DNA from: Robiginitomaculum sp.
GTDB taxonomy: Bacteria > Pseudomonadota > Alphaproteobacteria > Caulobacterales > Maricaulaceae
Direction: 5' to 3'
DNA length: 64,000 nt
Assembly (NCBI GenBank): GCA_021776525.1
Contig: JAJFFT010000004.1
Coordinates: 280,499-344,498, forward strand
Of the stretch, positions 1-9,717 are shown one piece after another. Both the position numbers and the translations under genes were made by a program. The notes under the pieces were generated by a model. The model had not been told where the DNA came from and did no database searches. It worked only from the letters and a program-made list of their open reading frames with translations. The stretch's first letter is position 1. Every line of letters begins with the position of its first letter.

Positions 1-338
1 CTCAAGAGAAGCGTAAGCCCCAAAATTGCAAAAAAAGTACGTCGCATAATAATCCCCTGCTTGTTTAAGCGGTTATGGTCGTCCCTCGCAAAAAGGCATG
101 CACGATATCAAGCACGCGCCTAGCCAAACAATAATACATGATTCAGAGGTGATAACCTAGTCATGTTCAAAATATTATGGGCTAAACGCCTTGTTTACGC
201 CGTTTTTATAAAAGACCTTTGCTTTTGAAATGATGGGCGGTAGTTTGCTAAAACTTGAGTCCAAAGGCGTGAGTTTATCAACGTTACAAGAGTAGATTCA
301 TAAAATCAGGTATCGCCAGAACTGTGTAAGGATTATTG

Positions 339-3300
339 ATGTTTTACCGCACACTCGCTTTCATTTTGCTGCTGCTGTCCAGTGCCACCATGGCATGGGC
401 GCAATCTGATAAAATCGCTCTGGAGGGTAAAACCCAGACGCGCGCAGCAGCAGGGGAGCGGGTGAGGGTCATTGTTGATTACGTCATGCCGGCCCAGGAC
501 CTGCCGATTGGTGTCGCTGGCGCGCCGGCGCGCCGTACAATGGTCTCTTCGACACGGGTATCAGTTTTAAAGCGGGCCTTTGGCGATAAAATCACAGCGT
601 ACAAGGCGTCTGATGCACAGCCTCAGACTGATCAGCCGCGTATCGTGAGGCAACTTGAAAACGCTCCCTCGATGGCCATGATGCTGACCCGCGCGGAAAT
701 GGAAAAATTGGCGGCGGACCCGATGGTCAAAGGGATCTATACTGACCGGATTTCGCATGCATACTTGGATGATTCAACTGTGTTGGTCGGCGCTCCGGTT
801 GTCTGGAACGCAGGCAATGATGGTGCTGATTACGCCGTGGCCGTTCTTGATACCGGATCAAACCACGATCATATCATGATGAGCGGTAAAGTTGTTGGCT
901 CGGCGTGCTTCTCAACTACTAATGTTAGCGAGCACGCAGTGTCGCTATGCCCGGACGGGTCCGAGCTGCAAACTGGCGCACCGGCGGGGACAAACTGTCC
1001 TGTCGATGATCCGGCAACCGATGACAATAACCCGCTGACAGATGTGGATGTTGAAGGTATCTCCGGCTGTGATCACGGAACGCATGTGGCCTCGACGGCT
1101 ATGGGGTCATCATTTTCGCTGTCCTCCGGCACAACCATTTTGGGTGTTGCCAAAGGCGCAAACCTAGTCGCCGTTCAGGTGTTCACCAAATTTACCGACA
1201 ATGAGAGCTGTGATGACAGCCCGCCTTGTGTGGCCTCTTTTAACTCCGACCAAAATGCCGGGCTGGACTTTGTCCTGACCAATGCAGCGACCATGAAAAT
1301 TGCCTCGGTCAATATGAGCCTGGGCGGCAGCAGAAGGTTTCCTGATACCTGCGATGGTGGCAGTAATGCCACCATGAAGGGGCTGATTGACCAGTTGCGG
1401 GCCGCCGGTGTGGCAACGGTTATTGCGTCAGGCAATGACAGTTTTACGAATGGGGTGGGCAGTCCAGGGTGTATCTCTTCGGCTGTAACCGTGGGCGCCA
1501 CATCTAAACAGGACGCCGTGGCTGGTTTTTCAAACTCATCATCTTTGGTGGATCTACTGGCCCCCGGGGTCAGCATTCTTGCCGCTTACCCACAAGTGGC
1601 GGGGGTCAATTATGGCGCAACGCTGAGCGGAACATCAATGGCCACCCCGCATGTGGCTGGTGCGTTTGCGCTTCTCAAATCAGCGCATCCAACAGCCAGT
1701 GTTCAGGATATTGAAGATGCCCTCAAAGCAACAGGCAAGGCCGTACTAGATACCAAGAACCAATTGTTCAAACCGCGTATTCGGGTTGACCTGGCCAGTG
1801 CACTCTTGGCCAATGGCGGTGGTGCCGGGATCGGCCAATTGGCGATTGCACCTGCGGATGGTTTTTTCAGTATTGGTGATCCAGGCGTATCGGCCAGTTT
1901 TGGCACGAAAACCTATACGCTGACCAATAATACCGGGGCCAGTGTGTCTTGGACTGCGGCGGCTGATCAGACATTTATTCTTTTGACCAAGACCTCCGGA
2001 ACTTTGGCTGCAGGCGCTACGGATACCGTTATTGTATCCGTCGATGCCAGCAAAATAGCTAATGGCGGCGAAGGTGCCGAGGATGGCACAATTACCTTTA
2101 GCGTTGGTGCGGATACAACTATCCGTGCCGTTGGCGCATCCGCCTTTATTCCGCCTCCACCACCAGTCAATAACGATTTTAATAATGCCCTGCCGCTTTC
2201 TGGTGCACAGCCAACAATTACTGGCTCCAGTGTTGCAGCGAACAAGGAAGCGGGCGAGCCAAACCATATTGGTGGCTCGAACGCCGGCGGCGCGTCGATA
2301 TGGTATAAATGGACAGCTCCTCTTTCGGCGGCTGTTAAAGTCTCGACCAAGGGTAGCAATTTTGACACGGTATTAGGTGTTTATACCGGCACCAATGTCG
2401 GAGCATTGACGGCAGTTGGCAATAATGATGACGAAGATAATCCCAATGGGCTGTTAACGTCTCTGGTCAGCTTTAATGCTGTCAAAGGCACCACTTACTT
2501 TATTGCTATAGATGGCTTTGATGGGGAAGCGGGCAATGCGGTGCTTGCCTTGACCGTTTCCGGTGTCCCCACCAATAATGATTTTGCCAATGCGCAGACA
2601 ATCTCTGGTGCCATGGGCAGTACTTTTTCAAACAATATCAACGCCACGGCACAAGTTGGCGAGCCGAAGCATGCCGGTAGTTCTGCATCTGCAAAATCAA
2701 TCTGGTTTGATTGGACCGCACCATCTGCGGGTGATTTTTCGTTCAACACCGACGGTTCTGACTTCGATACGGTTCTGGCCGTATATACCGGCACAGCACT
2801 GAACGCGCTGAGCGAAGTAGTCTCTAACGACAATAATGGTGTGGCATCAATTACTGTGTCCAAACCGGCCTTCACGCCCAGTGCCAGTCAGGTCACGTTT
2901 AGCGCAACTTCTGGCACGATTTACCACATTGCCGTTGCTGGCCAGTCTACGGCCTCCGGTCTGGTCAATCTCGGCTGGTCGGCGGCTGGGACGGCTTTGC
3001 CAAACCTGGTCACTGCGGTTCTGCCTTATGCCCGTTCAGTCAAGGTGGGTACACAAGCCACAGCCTTTATGACGGTGATCAATGCAGGCACAGTCGAAGG
3101 TACAAATTGCCTGATTGAACTCGCTCCCGGTGATTTCCAGGGTGGTTTCACCTATCAAGCCACTGATGGTGCAAATGCCCCGACGGACCCCGCCGATACG
3201 CCTGTTACAATTGCTGCGGGTGCTGCGCAAAACTTTATCTTTGCGGTTACGCCGTCCACGGTGATCAGTCAAAAGGAATTGGGCATTCAGGCCCGTTGCG

Positions 3301-3761
3301 GCGAGGGAACGTCCTCGAACGTGGTGACGGGCGTGAACAGTTTCATCCTGTCATCCGCAGCGGTTGATCCGGCGGATATGCTGGCCATTGGTGTCACATC
3401 TCCCGCTGGTGGTATCGTCTCGATCCCTGGGGCCTCCGGCGCTGCGGCCGCTTCAATTGCGACCTCGGCATTGGGCGGCGATGCTACGTTGACGGCCAGC
3501 GCCGATGATGGCGGTTTGGGCCTGCCTCTAGTGCTGAACGTCTGTGAAACCAACTCTGCGACGGGGGCCTGTCTGGCCACTCCGGCGGCTGGCGTCACTA
3601 TTAATTCTGTTGGCGGGGAAACGCGTACCTTTGGGCTGTTTGTCACGGCGACGGGGGATATACCGTTTTTGCCGGGTGTGAACCGTATCTTTGTTCGTTT
3701 CAAAGATGCCAATGGTGTCGTGCGCGGTGCCACAAACTTTGCGGTCCGTACAGACGAATAG
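339..3761 (+). CDS. Secreted subtilisin-like (S8) serine protease with two tandem PPC-like beta domains and a long C-terminal region
   Basis: Signal peptide (MFYRTLAFILLLLSSATMAWAQ); catalytic motifs AVLDTG, CDHGTHVAS, SGTSMATPHVAG; duplicated NNDF.NA...SIW..WTAP...FDTVL.VYTGT module. ORF track starts at TTG 336; ATG at 339 is likelier. Confidence 0.93.
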   Translation: MFYRTLAFILLLLSSATMAWAQSDKIALEGKTQTRAAAGERVRVIVDYVMPAQDLPIGVAGAPARRTMVSSTRVSVLKRAFGDKITAYKASDAQPQTDQPRIVRQLENAPSMAMMLTRAEMEKLAADPMVKGIYTDRISHAYLDDSTVLVGAPVVWNAGNDGADYAVAVLDTGSNHDHIMMSGKVVGSACFSTTNVSEHAVSLCPDGSELQTGAPAGTNCPVDDPATDDNNPLTDVDVEGISGCDHGTHVASTAMGSSFSLSSGTTILGVAKGANLVAVQVFTKFTDNESCDDSPPCVASFNSDQNAGLDFVLTNAATMKIASVNMSLGGSRRFPDTCDGGSNATMKGLIDQLRAAGVATVIASGNDSFTNGVGSPGCISSAVTVGATSKQDAVAGFSNSSSLVDLLAPGVSILAAYPQVAGVNYGATLSGTSMATPHVAGAFALLKSAHPTASVQDIEDALKATGKAVLDTKNQLFKPRIRVDLASALLANGGGAGIGQLAIAPADGFFSIGDPGVSASFGTKTYTLTNNTGASVSWTAAADQTFILLTKTSGTLAAGATDTVIVSVDASKIANGGEGAEDGTITFSVGADTTIRAVGASAFIPPPPPVNNDFNNALPLSGAQPTITGSSVAANKEAGEPNHIGGSNAGGASIWYKWTAPLSAAVKVSTKGSNFDTVLGVYTGTNVGALTAVGNNDDEDNPNGLLTSLVSFNAVKGTTYFIAIDGFDGEAGNAVLALTVSGVPTNNDFANAQTISGAMGSTFSNNINATAQVGEPKHAGSSASAKSIWFDWTAPSAGDFSFNTDGSDFDTVLAVYTGTALNALSEVVSNDNNGVASITVSKPAFTPSASQVTFSATSGTIYHIAVAGQSTASGLVNLGWSAAGTALPNLVTAVLPYARSVKVGTQATAFMTVINAGTVEGTNCLIELAPGDFQGGFTYQATDGANAPTDPADTPVTIAAGAAQNFIFAVTPSTVISQKELGIQARCGEGTSSNVVTGVNSFILSSAAVDPADMLAIGVTSPAGGIVSIPGASGAAAASIATSALGGDATLTASADDGGLGLPLVLNVCETNSATGACLATPAAGVTINSVGGETRTFGLFVTATGDIPFLPGVNRIFVRFKDANGVVRGATNFAVRTDE

Positions 3762-4262
3762 CTATTCCTGCGCCCCAACGGGTAATTGCCAGCGTTCGGC
3801 GTCTTGTGAAACGGTGACGTTCTGGGCTGTGATCTTATCTATGGTCCAGCCTTGAATGCTCTCGCCGGTGTAATAGCGCTTTATGGTGTTACGGTTTTCG
3901 CGGACCAAAACGGCGCTGTTTGTGGGACCCAGAGCGACACCAACAATGGTAATATCTGGCGGTTGGTCACTGGCTGATGTCGCGCGGGATTGTGTGCGCG
4001 GCGTGGCAATGATAGCGGCGGGTTCGCGTGTCGGCGTAAAAAGCGGACGTCCCCACACATCATTAAACTGCGCCAGTTTCGGCAAAAAATCCTGAGCCGG
4101 CGCCTGAACCTTACTGCGTACACCGGGGGCGCGATTTTGTGCGCGCGATACAGGTTCTGCAAGGCTGTTATTATCTGGCGGGTTGAGCACAAACCGATCC
4201 AGCAACATCAGGGCGGCCAGCACGCCCATGACCAACAAGAGTAAAGATAGCCGCTTGCTCAT
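3762..4262 (-). CDS. gspC: T2SS GspC-like inner-membrane protein
   Basis: N-terminal TM, 'FNDVWGRPLFTPTREP' and 'ITIVGVALGPTNSAVLVRE' HR-domain-like text; last gene of the gsp operon. Confidence 0.6.
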   Translation of the reverse strand: MSKRLSLLLLVMGVLAALMLLDRFVLNPPDNNSLAEPVSRAQNRAPGVRSKVQAPAQDFLPKLAQFNDVWGRPLFTPTREPAAIIATPRTQSRATSASDQPPDITIVGVALGPTNSAVLVRENRNTIKRYYTGESIQGWTIDKITAQNVTVSQDAERWQLPVGAQE

Positions 4263-4750
4263 GGTGCACTCCGCTGGTAACTGGCGCGCGCCGTCAACAG
4301 AATATCAAGCGACACGGTGGTACCATCTTCACTGCTCAGCCGCGCCCGCTTGACGGTCAGGGCCGGTGCCTTGGCTTCGATTTCATAAAGAAACGCTGCA
4401 ATCGCCTGCGTAGAGCCGCTGGCCTGTGCAGAAATACTGAGGTTGTGCGGATCAGAAGGATCAGCGGGGCGTGGCTCGGTGCGTTCCAACGAAACGCCGG
4501 CCAGGCGTGCACTGGACCGCAAACGCGTCAACAGGGCTGCCCCGGCTGCCCCGTGCGATGGGGCCTGAACCAGATACCGTTGGGGCAGGGCTTGTGCATC
4601 GTCGTGCGGGCTTTGATCTTGCTCTGCGGTGATGATCTGTTGATGTAACCGCCAGGCATTTGTGCTGGTATGCAGAACGGCAAAGACGCACACCAACAGG
4701 GCCAGCGCACCGCCGCCCAGGGCCAGGGCGTTGGTCTGGCGGGCGTTCAT
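4259..4750 (-). CDS. gspM: T2SS GspM-like protein
   Basis: Short single-TM protein between gspL and gspC, 4 bp overlaps at both ends. Confidence 0.65.
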   Translation of the reverse strand: MNARQTNALALGGGALALLVCVFAVLHTSTNAWRLHQQIITAEQDQSPHDDAQALPQRYLVQAPSHGAAGAALLTRLRSSARLAGVSLERTEPRPADPSDPHNLSISAQASGSTQAIAAFLYEIEAKAPALTVKRARLSSEDGTTVSLDILLTARASYQRSAP

Positions 4751-5727
4751 GGTTGCACCGCGTTCTGTACGCGGGTTGTCAGGTCAAAACTTTCTTTGCC
4801 ATCGTCTTCTTTGAGCGATGCAGCCGCAAAGGTAGTGCCTGTGAAAATCGGTTGTGATTCTATGGCGCTGACTAATTGGGCGGCGTTGTCGGCTTTGCCA
4901 GAGATCCGCAACTGGCCTTTTTCATAAAGCAGATATTGCGCATAGGCGGTGTCTGGCAAGGCGCGTGTGGCGGCCTGCCAAATTGCTAACATTGAAGGGG
5001 TTGATGCTTTGGCCTGTTTTTGCATGGCCGCCTGGTCAGTGGCGACGGGTTGCACTTTGTGGTTCAGACGGTCGGCTTTGGGTGACAATGACAATGCTGA
5101 CCACAGACCAAGCGATGCCGCCAGAACCAGCAAGCTGGCGCACAGTCCGACAAGGATCTGGCTGGCGCTTTTTCCGCCGCCGGCTTTGCCGCCAGTGCGT
5201 AAATCGGCGCTGACCGCCTGTGATGGATCATCGCCCAGCGCATCGACGGCGAGCGGCGAAATACCAAAACCCGCGGCGCGCTGTAACACCTCATTGATGT
5301 GTGACCGCCGTGCAAAGCTGACCCGAAAAAGGCTTTGCTGGTCTTTGTCCGGGCCAACCGGGCCGTGAACGGCAAAGGCGGTGTCATCCTCTGGAAATGG
5401 AAAATACTGCGACAGGGATAAGGCAATCATGGCGGCGGGCTTATGGCGCGCCGCATGGGGCAGGGCAATGTCGCGTTGTTGGCCAAGGCCAGTGCCAAGG
5501 CGCAGGTTGATGCGTTTGTTTTGTGCAAACTGGCGCAGCTCATCATCCAGAAGAACCCGTTGCCCTTGATCCCCATCGGGAACACAAAAGCGGCCATCAC
5601 GGTGGACAATCAAAATGGACCAACGCGGCGCAAACCAGCCCCCCAGAACCGGGACTTTTCCCATGGCTTGGTCAAATGGATGTGCCCAGCGTGCCCAGGC
5701 TTCGTAAAGGGGGCTAAAAAGTGACAT
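4747..5727 (-). CDS. gspL: T2SS GspL-like / PilN-fold protein
   Basis: Cytoplasmic domain, TM, periplasmic domain; position in operon. Start at internal Met (MSLFSPLYEAW) gives a short overlap with gspK. Confidence 0.7.
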   Translation of the reverse strand: MSLFSPLYEAWARWAHPFDQAMGKVPVLGGWFAPRWSILIVHRDGRFCVPDGDQGQRVLLDDELRQFAQNKRINLRLGTGLGQQRDIALPHAARHKPAAMIALSLSQYFPFPEDDTAFAVHGPVGPDKDQQSLFRVSFARRSHINEVLQRAAGFGISPLAVDALGDDPSQAVSADLRTGGKAGGGKSASQILVGLCASLLVLAASLGLWSALSLSPKADRLNHKVQPVATDQAAMQKQAKASTPSMLAIWQAATRALPDTAYAQYLLYEKGQLRISGKADNAAQLVSAIESQPIFTGTTFAAASLKEDDGKESFDLTTRVQNAVQP

Positions 5728-6625
5728 CTTGAAGTTTTTGTCCATAAAGCTGTGCTGCCGCACCCATTGATAACGGCCGTCTGGAAAGAATGGCATACTC
5801 ACCGGGGCGCGGTCCAGTTGAGAAGACAAGACGCAAGGCTTGTTGTGTCCCGCCGGGCTGGGTGGCTTCGATCAATAGAATATATGTACCGCCTATGACG
5901 GCGGCATCCTTTCCTGCTTTGGTCCTAGCACTGCTCTTCGTGTCGGCCTGCGAAGGCTGTTCACCTGCGCGCCGACGATCCAGAATATCATTGCGTTCTG
6001 CGTTGCTGAGCGACAAAAGGCCCAAAACCAGTGGTGGTGCGATCTGTGCGTCAGGTTTTTCCATGGTGCTGTGAGTCGTTAAAAACGGTGCGGCGGCGTG
6101 GTAAAGGCTGGCATCCATGCCCAACACGCCGCGCAATTCACTGACATCCACAAAAGGCCTGTTGCCCGGACCTTGTAGGTTTGCATTTTGATAAGCGGGT
6201 TTCTCGCCGCCATTATTGCGGGCCGTATTATCAGTATCTCGCCAGTCAGCAATGGCCGCAGCCAGTGCTTCGGCTTCAGGGCGACTGAGTTGCAACTCAG
6301 AAAATAAAGCACTCAGCAGCTCTTCATTCGCTGTATTCAGGTCAATCAAGCCGCGGACATTGATCAAACGATATGTCAGGTTGATGTCAGCAATTGAAAA
6401 ATCATAGGCGCGGCCATCAGCATACAGCGGCACGGACTGGTTTAACCCTAGAATGGCCCGCGCCAGAACCGCGTCATGGGCGGCGCTGATCTGGGCCAGG
6501 TCAATGCTGACCCGTATGCCTCTGGCGTTTTGACGTGCCGATAAAGACGCCAGCGCCAGCGTTGCCGAAGCTGCGGTCAGTACGGCGATGACCAATAATA
6601 ATATGAAGCCATTATTGCGCTTCAT
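5714..6625 (-). CDS. gspK: T2SS minor pseudopilin GspK
   Basis: N-terminal hydrophobic pilin-like segment 'NGFILLLVIAVLTAASATLAL', 'LIDLNTANEELLSALFSEL' helix-hairpin-like region typical of GspK. Confidence 0.85.
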   Translation of the reverse strand: MKRNNGFILLLVIAVLTAASATLALASLSARQNARGIRVSIDLAQISAAHDAVLARAILGLNQSVPLYADGRAYDFSIADINLTYRLINVRGLIDLNTANEELLSALFSELQLSRPEAEALAAAIADWRDTDNTARNNGGEKPAYQNANLQGPGNRPFVDVSELRGVLGMDASLYHAAAPFLTTHSTMEKPDAQIAPPLVLGLLSLSNAERNDILDRRRAGEQPSQADTKSSARTKAGKDAAVIGGTYILLIEATQPGGTQQALRLVFSTGPRPGEYAILSRRPLSMGAAAQLYGQKLQDVTF

Positions 6626-7299
6626 GGCGTGGCCTTTTTGGCATCGGTGCTGGCGTTTATATCTGTGTTGCTATTTTTCTGGTCTGTGTCCTGCTTTTCA
6701 GTCTTTTCGGCGCGCCGGGGGATAGCAATGCTTAAGGGTGGCCAGCCGTCGACCGCGAACTGTACCAATGCCGGCGGGGCCCTTCTTATTGTCCAGTCAT
6801 CCTGCCAGGATGTACCATCAGTATAGGTGAAAACAGGGGCGAAATTGCCGCTGTAAAGGCGCAACCGTGCCGGGTCTGACAGAGTGCCAAAGGCATCTGG
6901 CGTGGTTAAAAGCGCGCGTTCCAGCATAAATGCCCACTGTCCGTCTGCGGTTTGTTCGCTGAACAGATGGTATTGATATATGCCAGCACGCGAGGGATAT
7001 CCTGGCTCGACCCTGACAAAATGTACGGCATCGGGCGTCCCTTTGAACAAGGTCACCGGGGTTTCCTCGACTATGGCCGGCATGGCCAAAGCACTGGACA
7101 GTGTGTTTTGCACAAAACTATAAAGCTCAGAAGTTGCATTGAGCTTTGTTTCTGCCTGTGCAAGGCGCGATGCCCAACGTCGCACATTGGTTGATGCCTG
7201 TCCGACAATCACCAGGGTCATGCCGCCAATGAGCAGAGCAATCATCAGTTCAGCCAGTGTCAGGCCGGCCCGACGATCTATGAACGGTTGGGTTTTCAT
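6622..7299 (-). CDS. gspJ: T2SS minor pseudopilin GspJ
   Basis: Prepilin-like 'RRAGLTLAELMIALLIGGMTLV' N-terminus; operon position. Confidence 0.8.
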   Translation of the reverse strand: MKTQPFIDRRAGLTLAELMIALLIGGMTLVIVGQASTNVRRWASRLAQAETKLNATSELYSFVQNTLSSALAMPAIVEETPVTLFKGTPDAVHFVRVEPGYPSRAGIYQYHLFSEQTADGQWAFMLERALLTTPDAFGTLSDPARLRLYSGNFAPVFTYTDGTSWQDDWTIRRAPPALVQFAVDGWPPLSIAIPRRAEKTEKQDTDQKNSNTDINASTDAKKATP

Positions 7300-7652
7300 G
7301 GTGCGGCAACACGTTCGCTGATCAGCCGGACTCTGCGCCCACCTGGCCCTTCGGCCAGAACATTGATGCGTAACAAGGCCATGCCATCTTCTCGTTCGGT
7401 GATAACATTGGCATCAAGTGTCCAGGCGATACCGTCGGTTATCCCCTGTATGTGCATATCGTGCGGGTCCAGAGTGTTTTCCGCCAGAACTGACTGTGCC
7501 ACCAATACCGCACGGGTGCTTTGCGTACTGGCTTTGCTAAGCCGGGCGGCGCCGCCCAGTCCTTGAAAAACCAGTGCAAAACCAATTGAAGCCAGCGCCG
7601 TGGCAATAATGGTTTCTATTAGGGTGAAGCCAGCTTTATTGTGATTGTGCAA
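7296..7652 (-). CDS. gspI: T2SS minor pseudopilin GspI
   Basis: 'KAGFTLIETIIATALASIGFALVFQG' type IV prepilin motif. TTG 7652 (HNHNKAGFTLIE) is my preferred start; ORF track extends to 7706. Confidence 0.78.
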   Translation of the reverse strand: MHNHNKAGFTLIETIIATALASIGFALVFQGLGGAARLSKASTQSTRAVLVAQSVLAENTLDPHDMHIQGITDGIAWTLDANVITEREDGMALLRINVLAEGPGGRRVRLISERVAAP

Positions 7653-8127
7653 AACGGACCTCCCCAGTGGCCCAGATGATCTCGATGGTCCGCTCTGTAC
7701 CGCCAAGGCCCAGCTTGACCTCTCCGCCTGTGCTCATGCCGTCTGCGAAAAATGAAATACCAATGGCATTGTCCAATGATTCAATTTCGGCGCCTATGGC
7801 ATTGACGTCCAACTTGGGATCAAGCCGTAAAATATCGCCCTTGCCCTCTATCCATGCAGTTTTCTCAAGAGGGTTGATATAGGCTTTGGCGGCTTGTCCT
7901 GTACGCCGGGCGCTGACCTTTGCGGTCCGCAACAAAGTCACAAGGCGTGCCGTGTTGGCCCGCAAAACCGAGCTATCCGAACGCAAGGTTATGCGCGGTG
8001 CCGCCAATGCTGTAACCAGGCCCAGGATCATCAGGACCACCAGGAGCTCGGCCAGCGTATAGCCGTGATGGGCGCTGTGCCTAAAGGTCGGCAGAGGAAA
8101 TATCGGCGTCTTCGCCATCTCCACCAT
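7636..8127 (-). CDS. gspH: T2SS minor pseudopilin GspH
   Basis: 'HGYTLAELLVVLMILGLVTALAAPR' prepilin motif, GspH-like size and order. Confidence 0.8.
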   Translation of the reverse strand: MVEMAKTPIFPLPTFRHSAHHGYTLAELLVVLMILGLVTALAAPRITLRSDSSVLRANTARLVTLLRTAKVSARRTGQAAKAYINPLEKTAWIEGKGDILRLDPKLDVNAIGAEIESLDNAIGISFFADGMSTGGEVKLGLGGTERTIEIIWATGEVRFAQSQ

Positions 8128-8518
8128 CCCGTTTATCTGCGCCCAGAGTTCTCACAACAAAACCACCCGTTCCATCAGGCTGGTACAGATACGGATTGCC
8201 CCATGGATCATTTGGAATGCGTTTGGTTTTCAGATATGGGCCGCCCCAGTTTTCAGTGTTGGGGGGCGGCGTGATGAGCGCCGACAGGCCCGTACTGGCT
8301 GCGGGAAAACGCCCTGTATCCAGCTGATAGTATTCTAGTGCGGTGCTCAAATTAGAAATTTGCACCAGCGCAGTTTTGGTGCGTGCCTTGCCGATCTGCC
8401 CTAAAAAACGCGGCGCAATAAGTCCGATCAACAAGCCGAGAATAACCAGCACCACCAATAATTCAGTAAGCGTATACCCGTGTTGCGATTTGTGATTTTC
8501 AGAAAATTCATCAGACAT
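8081..8518 (-). CDS. gspG: T2SS major pseudopilin GspG
   Basis: 'HGYTLTELLVVLVILGLLIGLIAPRFLGQIGKARTKTA', 'LDTGRFPAASTGLSALITPP', 'DPWGNPYLYQ' are classic GspG. Confidence 0.95.
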   Translation of the reverse strand: MSDEFSENHKSQHGYTLTELLVVLVILGLLIGLIAPRFLGQIGKARTKTALVQISNLSTALEYYQLDTGRFPAASTGLSALITPPPNTENWGGPYLKTKRIPNDPWGNPYLYQPDGTGGFVVRTLGADKRDGGDGEDADISSADL

Positions 8519-8520
8519 AT

Positions 8521-9717
8521 CTAAATTCCAATATCATTGACGCTGACCAAGGCAAGCAGAATGGAAACAATAATAACACCAACCACCAGGCCAACAAAGC
8601 CAATCAATGCGGGCTCGGCAAGGTGCAACGCAGTACGCGCCCCGCGTTCAAGCCGGTTTTCCAGCAATGTAGCCAGACGTTCTGTGGCTTTACCCAACTC
8701 GCCCGTTTGCTCGCCAACCCGGATGATCTCTACCGCCAGCGGCGGCAACACCCCCGTGGTGGCAATCTGATCGGGCAGGGATGCACCACGACGTACCTCG
8801 GTCAAGGCATCTTCCAGCTGTGCCTTGGCATAGACATCAGACAGGCTGGCGCTGGCCAGCCGAAAGGCCGGAACAGCCGAAAGGCCATTTTGCAACAAAA
8901 CCGCTAAGACTCGGCAAAACCGGGCCGCCAACATAGAGCGTAATAAAGGGCCTATTCCGGGCAGTTTATGGGCAAAGGCAAAGGCCCGTCTTTGCGCACC
9001 TGTACTTCTCAGCCACAGGCCGGTTAAAAAACTGACGCCAATACCAAAGACGATCAAAAATGGTGCGGCTTTGGCTAGCCAACGCGCTGTTGCAAAAACG
9101 CCAGCGGCAAAGGCTGGCGGGGCAGCGCCCATATCGGCAAACACTTGTTCAAAACGTGGCACCACAAAAATCAACAAACCGCCGACAGCAAAAAAGGCCA
9201 GCACCAACAGAATGACCGGATAAATCAATGCGCCTTTTATTTCACCATCAAAGGCGGCGCGGCGCTCCTGCCAGTCGGCCAGATCGTTCAGCGCAGCGGG
9301 CAATGCACCAGACGCTTCACCGGCTTCGGCGATTTGGGGAAAAGGCGGCGGAAAGATTTCGGGTCTGGCGGCGAAGCCTTCTGCAAGGCTCATCCCGGCG
9401 CGGATATCTTCGCGCAATGCGATGGCTACCGATTGCATCAATGACGAGCTGACATAACGGGACAGGGATGAAAGTGCCTGTTCAACGGTCAGGCCGGCGC
9501 CGGTGAGAGCCCCCAATTCACGTACAATACGCGAAGCCGCTGTACTCGCACCGCGTGGCGGGCGCTTTTTTCTGGGCGGATTACCGGGCTTGGCTGATAC
9601 GGGGGTAAGGCCTTTTGCCCGAACCATCGCGGCCGCATCACTTTGGCTTGCGGCCTCGATAAATAGGTTGTGTTCCTGGCCATCCGGCCCAACGGCATGG
9701 ACCTGGTATCCGCTCAT
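8521..9717 (-). CDS. gspF: T2SS inner-membrane platform protein GspF
   Basis: Duplicated GspF domains, 'GEASGALPAALNDLADWQERR', 'VGEQTGELGKATERLA'. Confidence 0.95.
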   Translation of the reverse strand: MSGYQVHAVGPDGQEHNLFIEAASQSDAAAMVRAKGLTPVSAKPGNPPRKKRPPRGASTAASRIVRELGALTGAGLTVEQALSSLSRYVSSSLMQSVAIALREDIRAGMSLAEGFAARPEIFPPPFPQIAEAGEASGALPAALNDLADWQERRAAFDGEIKGALIYPVILLVLAFFAVGGLLIFVVPRFEQVFADMGAAPPAFAAGVFATARWLAKAAPFLIVFGIGVSFLTGLWLRSTGAQRRAFAFAHKLPGIGPLLRSMLAARFCRVLAVLLQNGLSAVPAFRLASASLSDVYAKAQLEDALTEVRRGASLPDQIATTGVLPPLAVEIIRVGEQTGELGKATERLATLLENRLERGARTALHLAEPALIGFVGLVVGVIIVSILLALVSVNDIGI

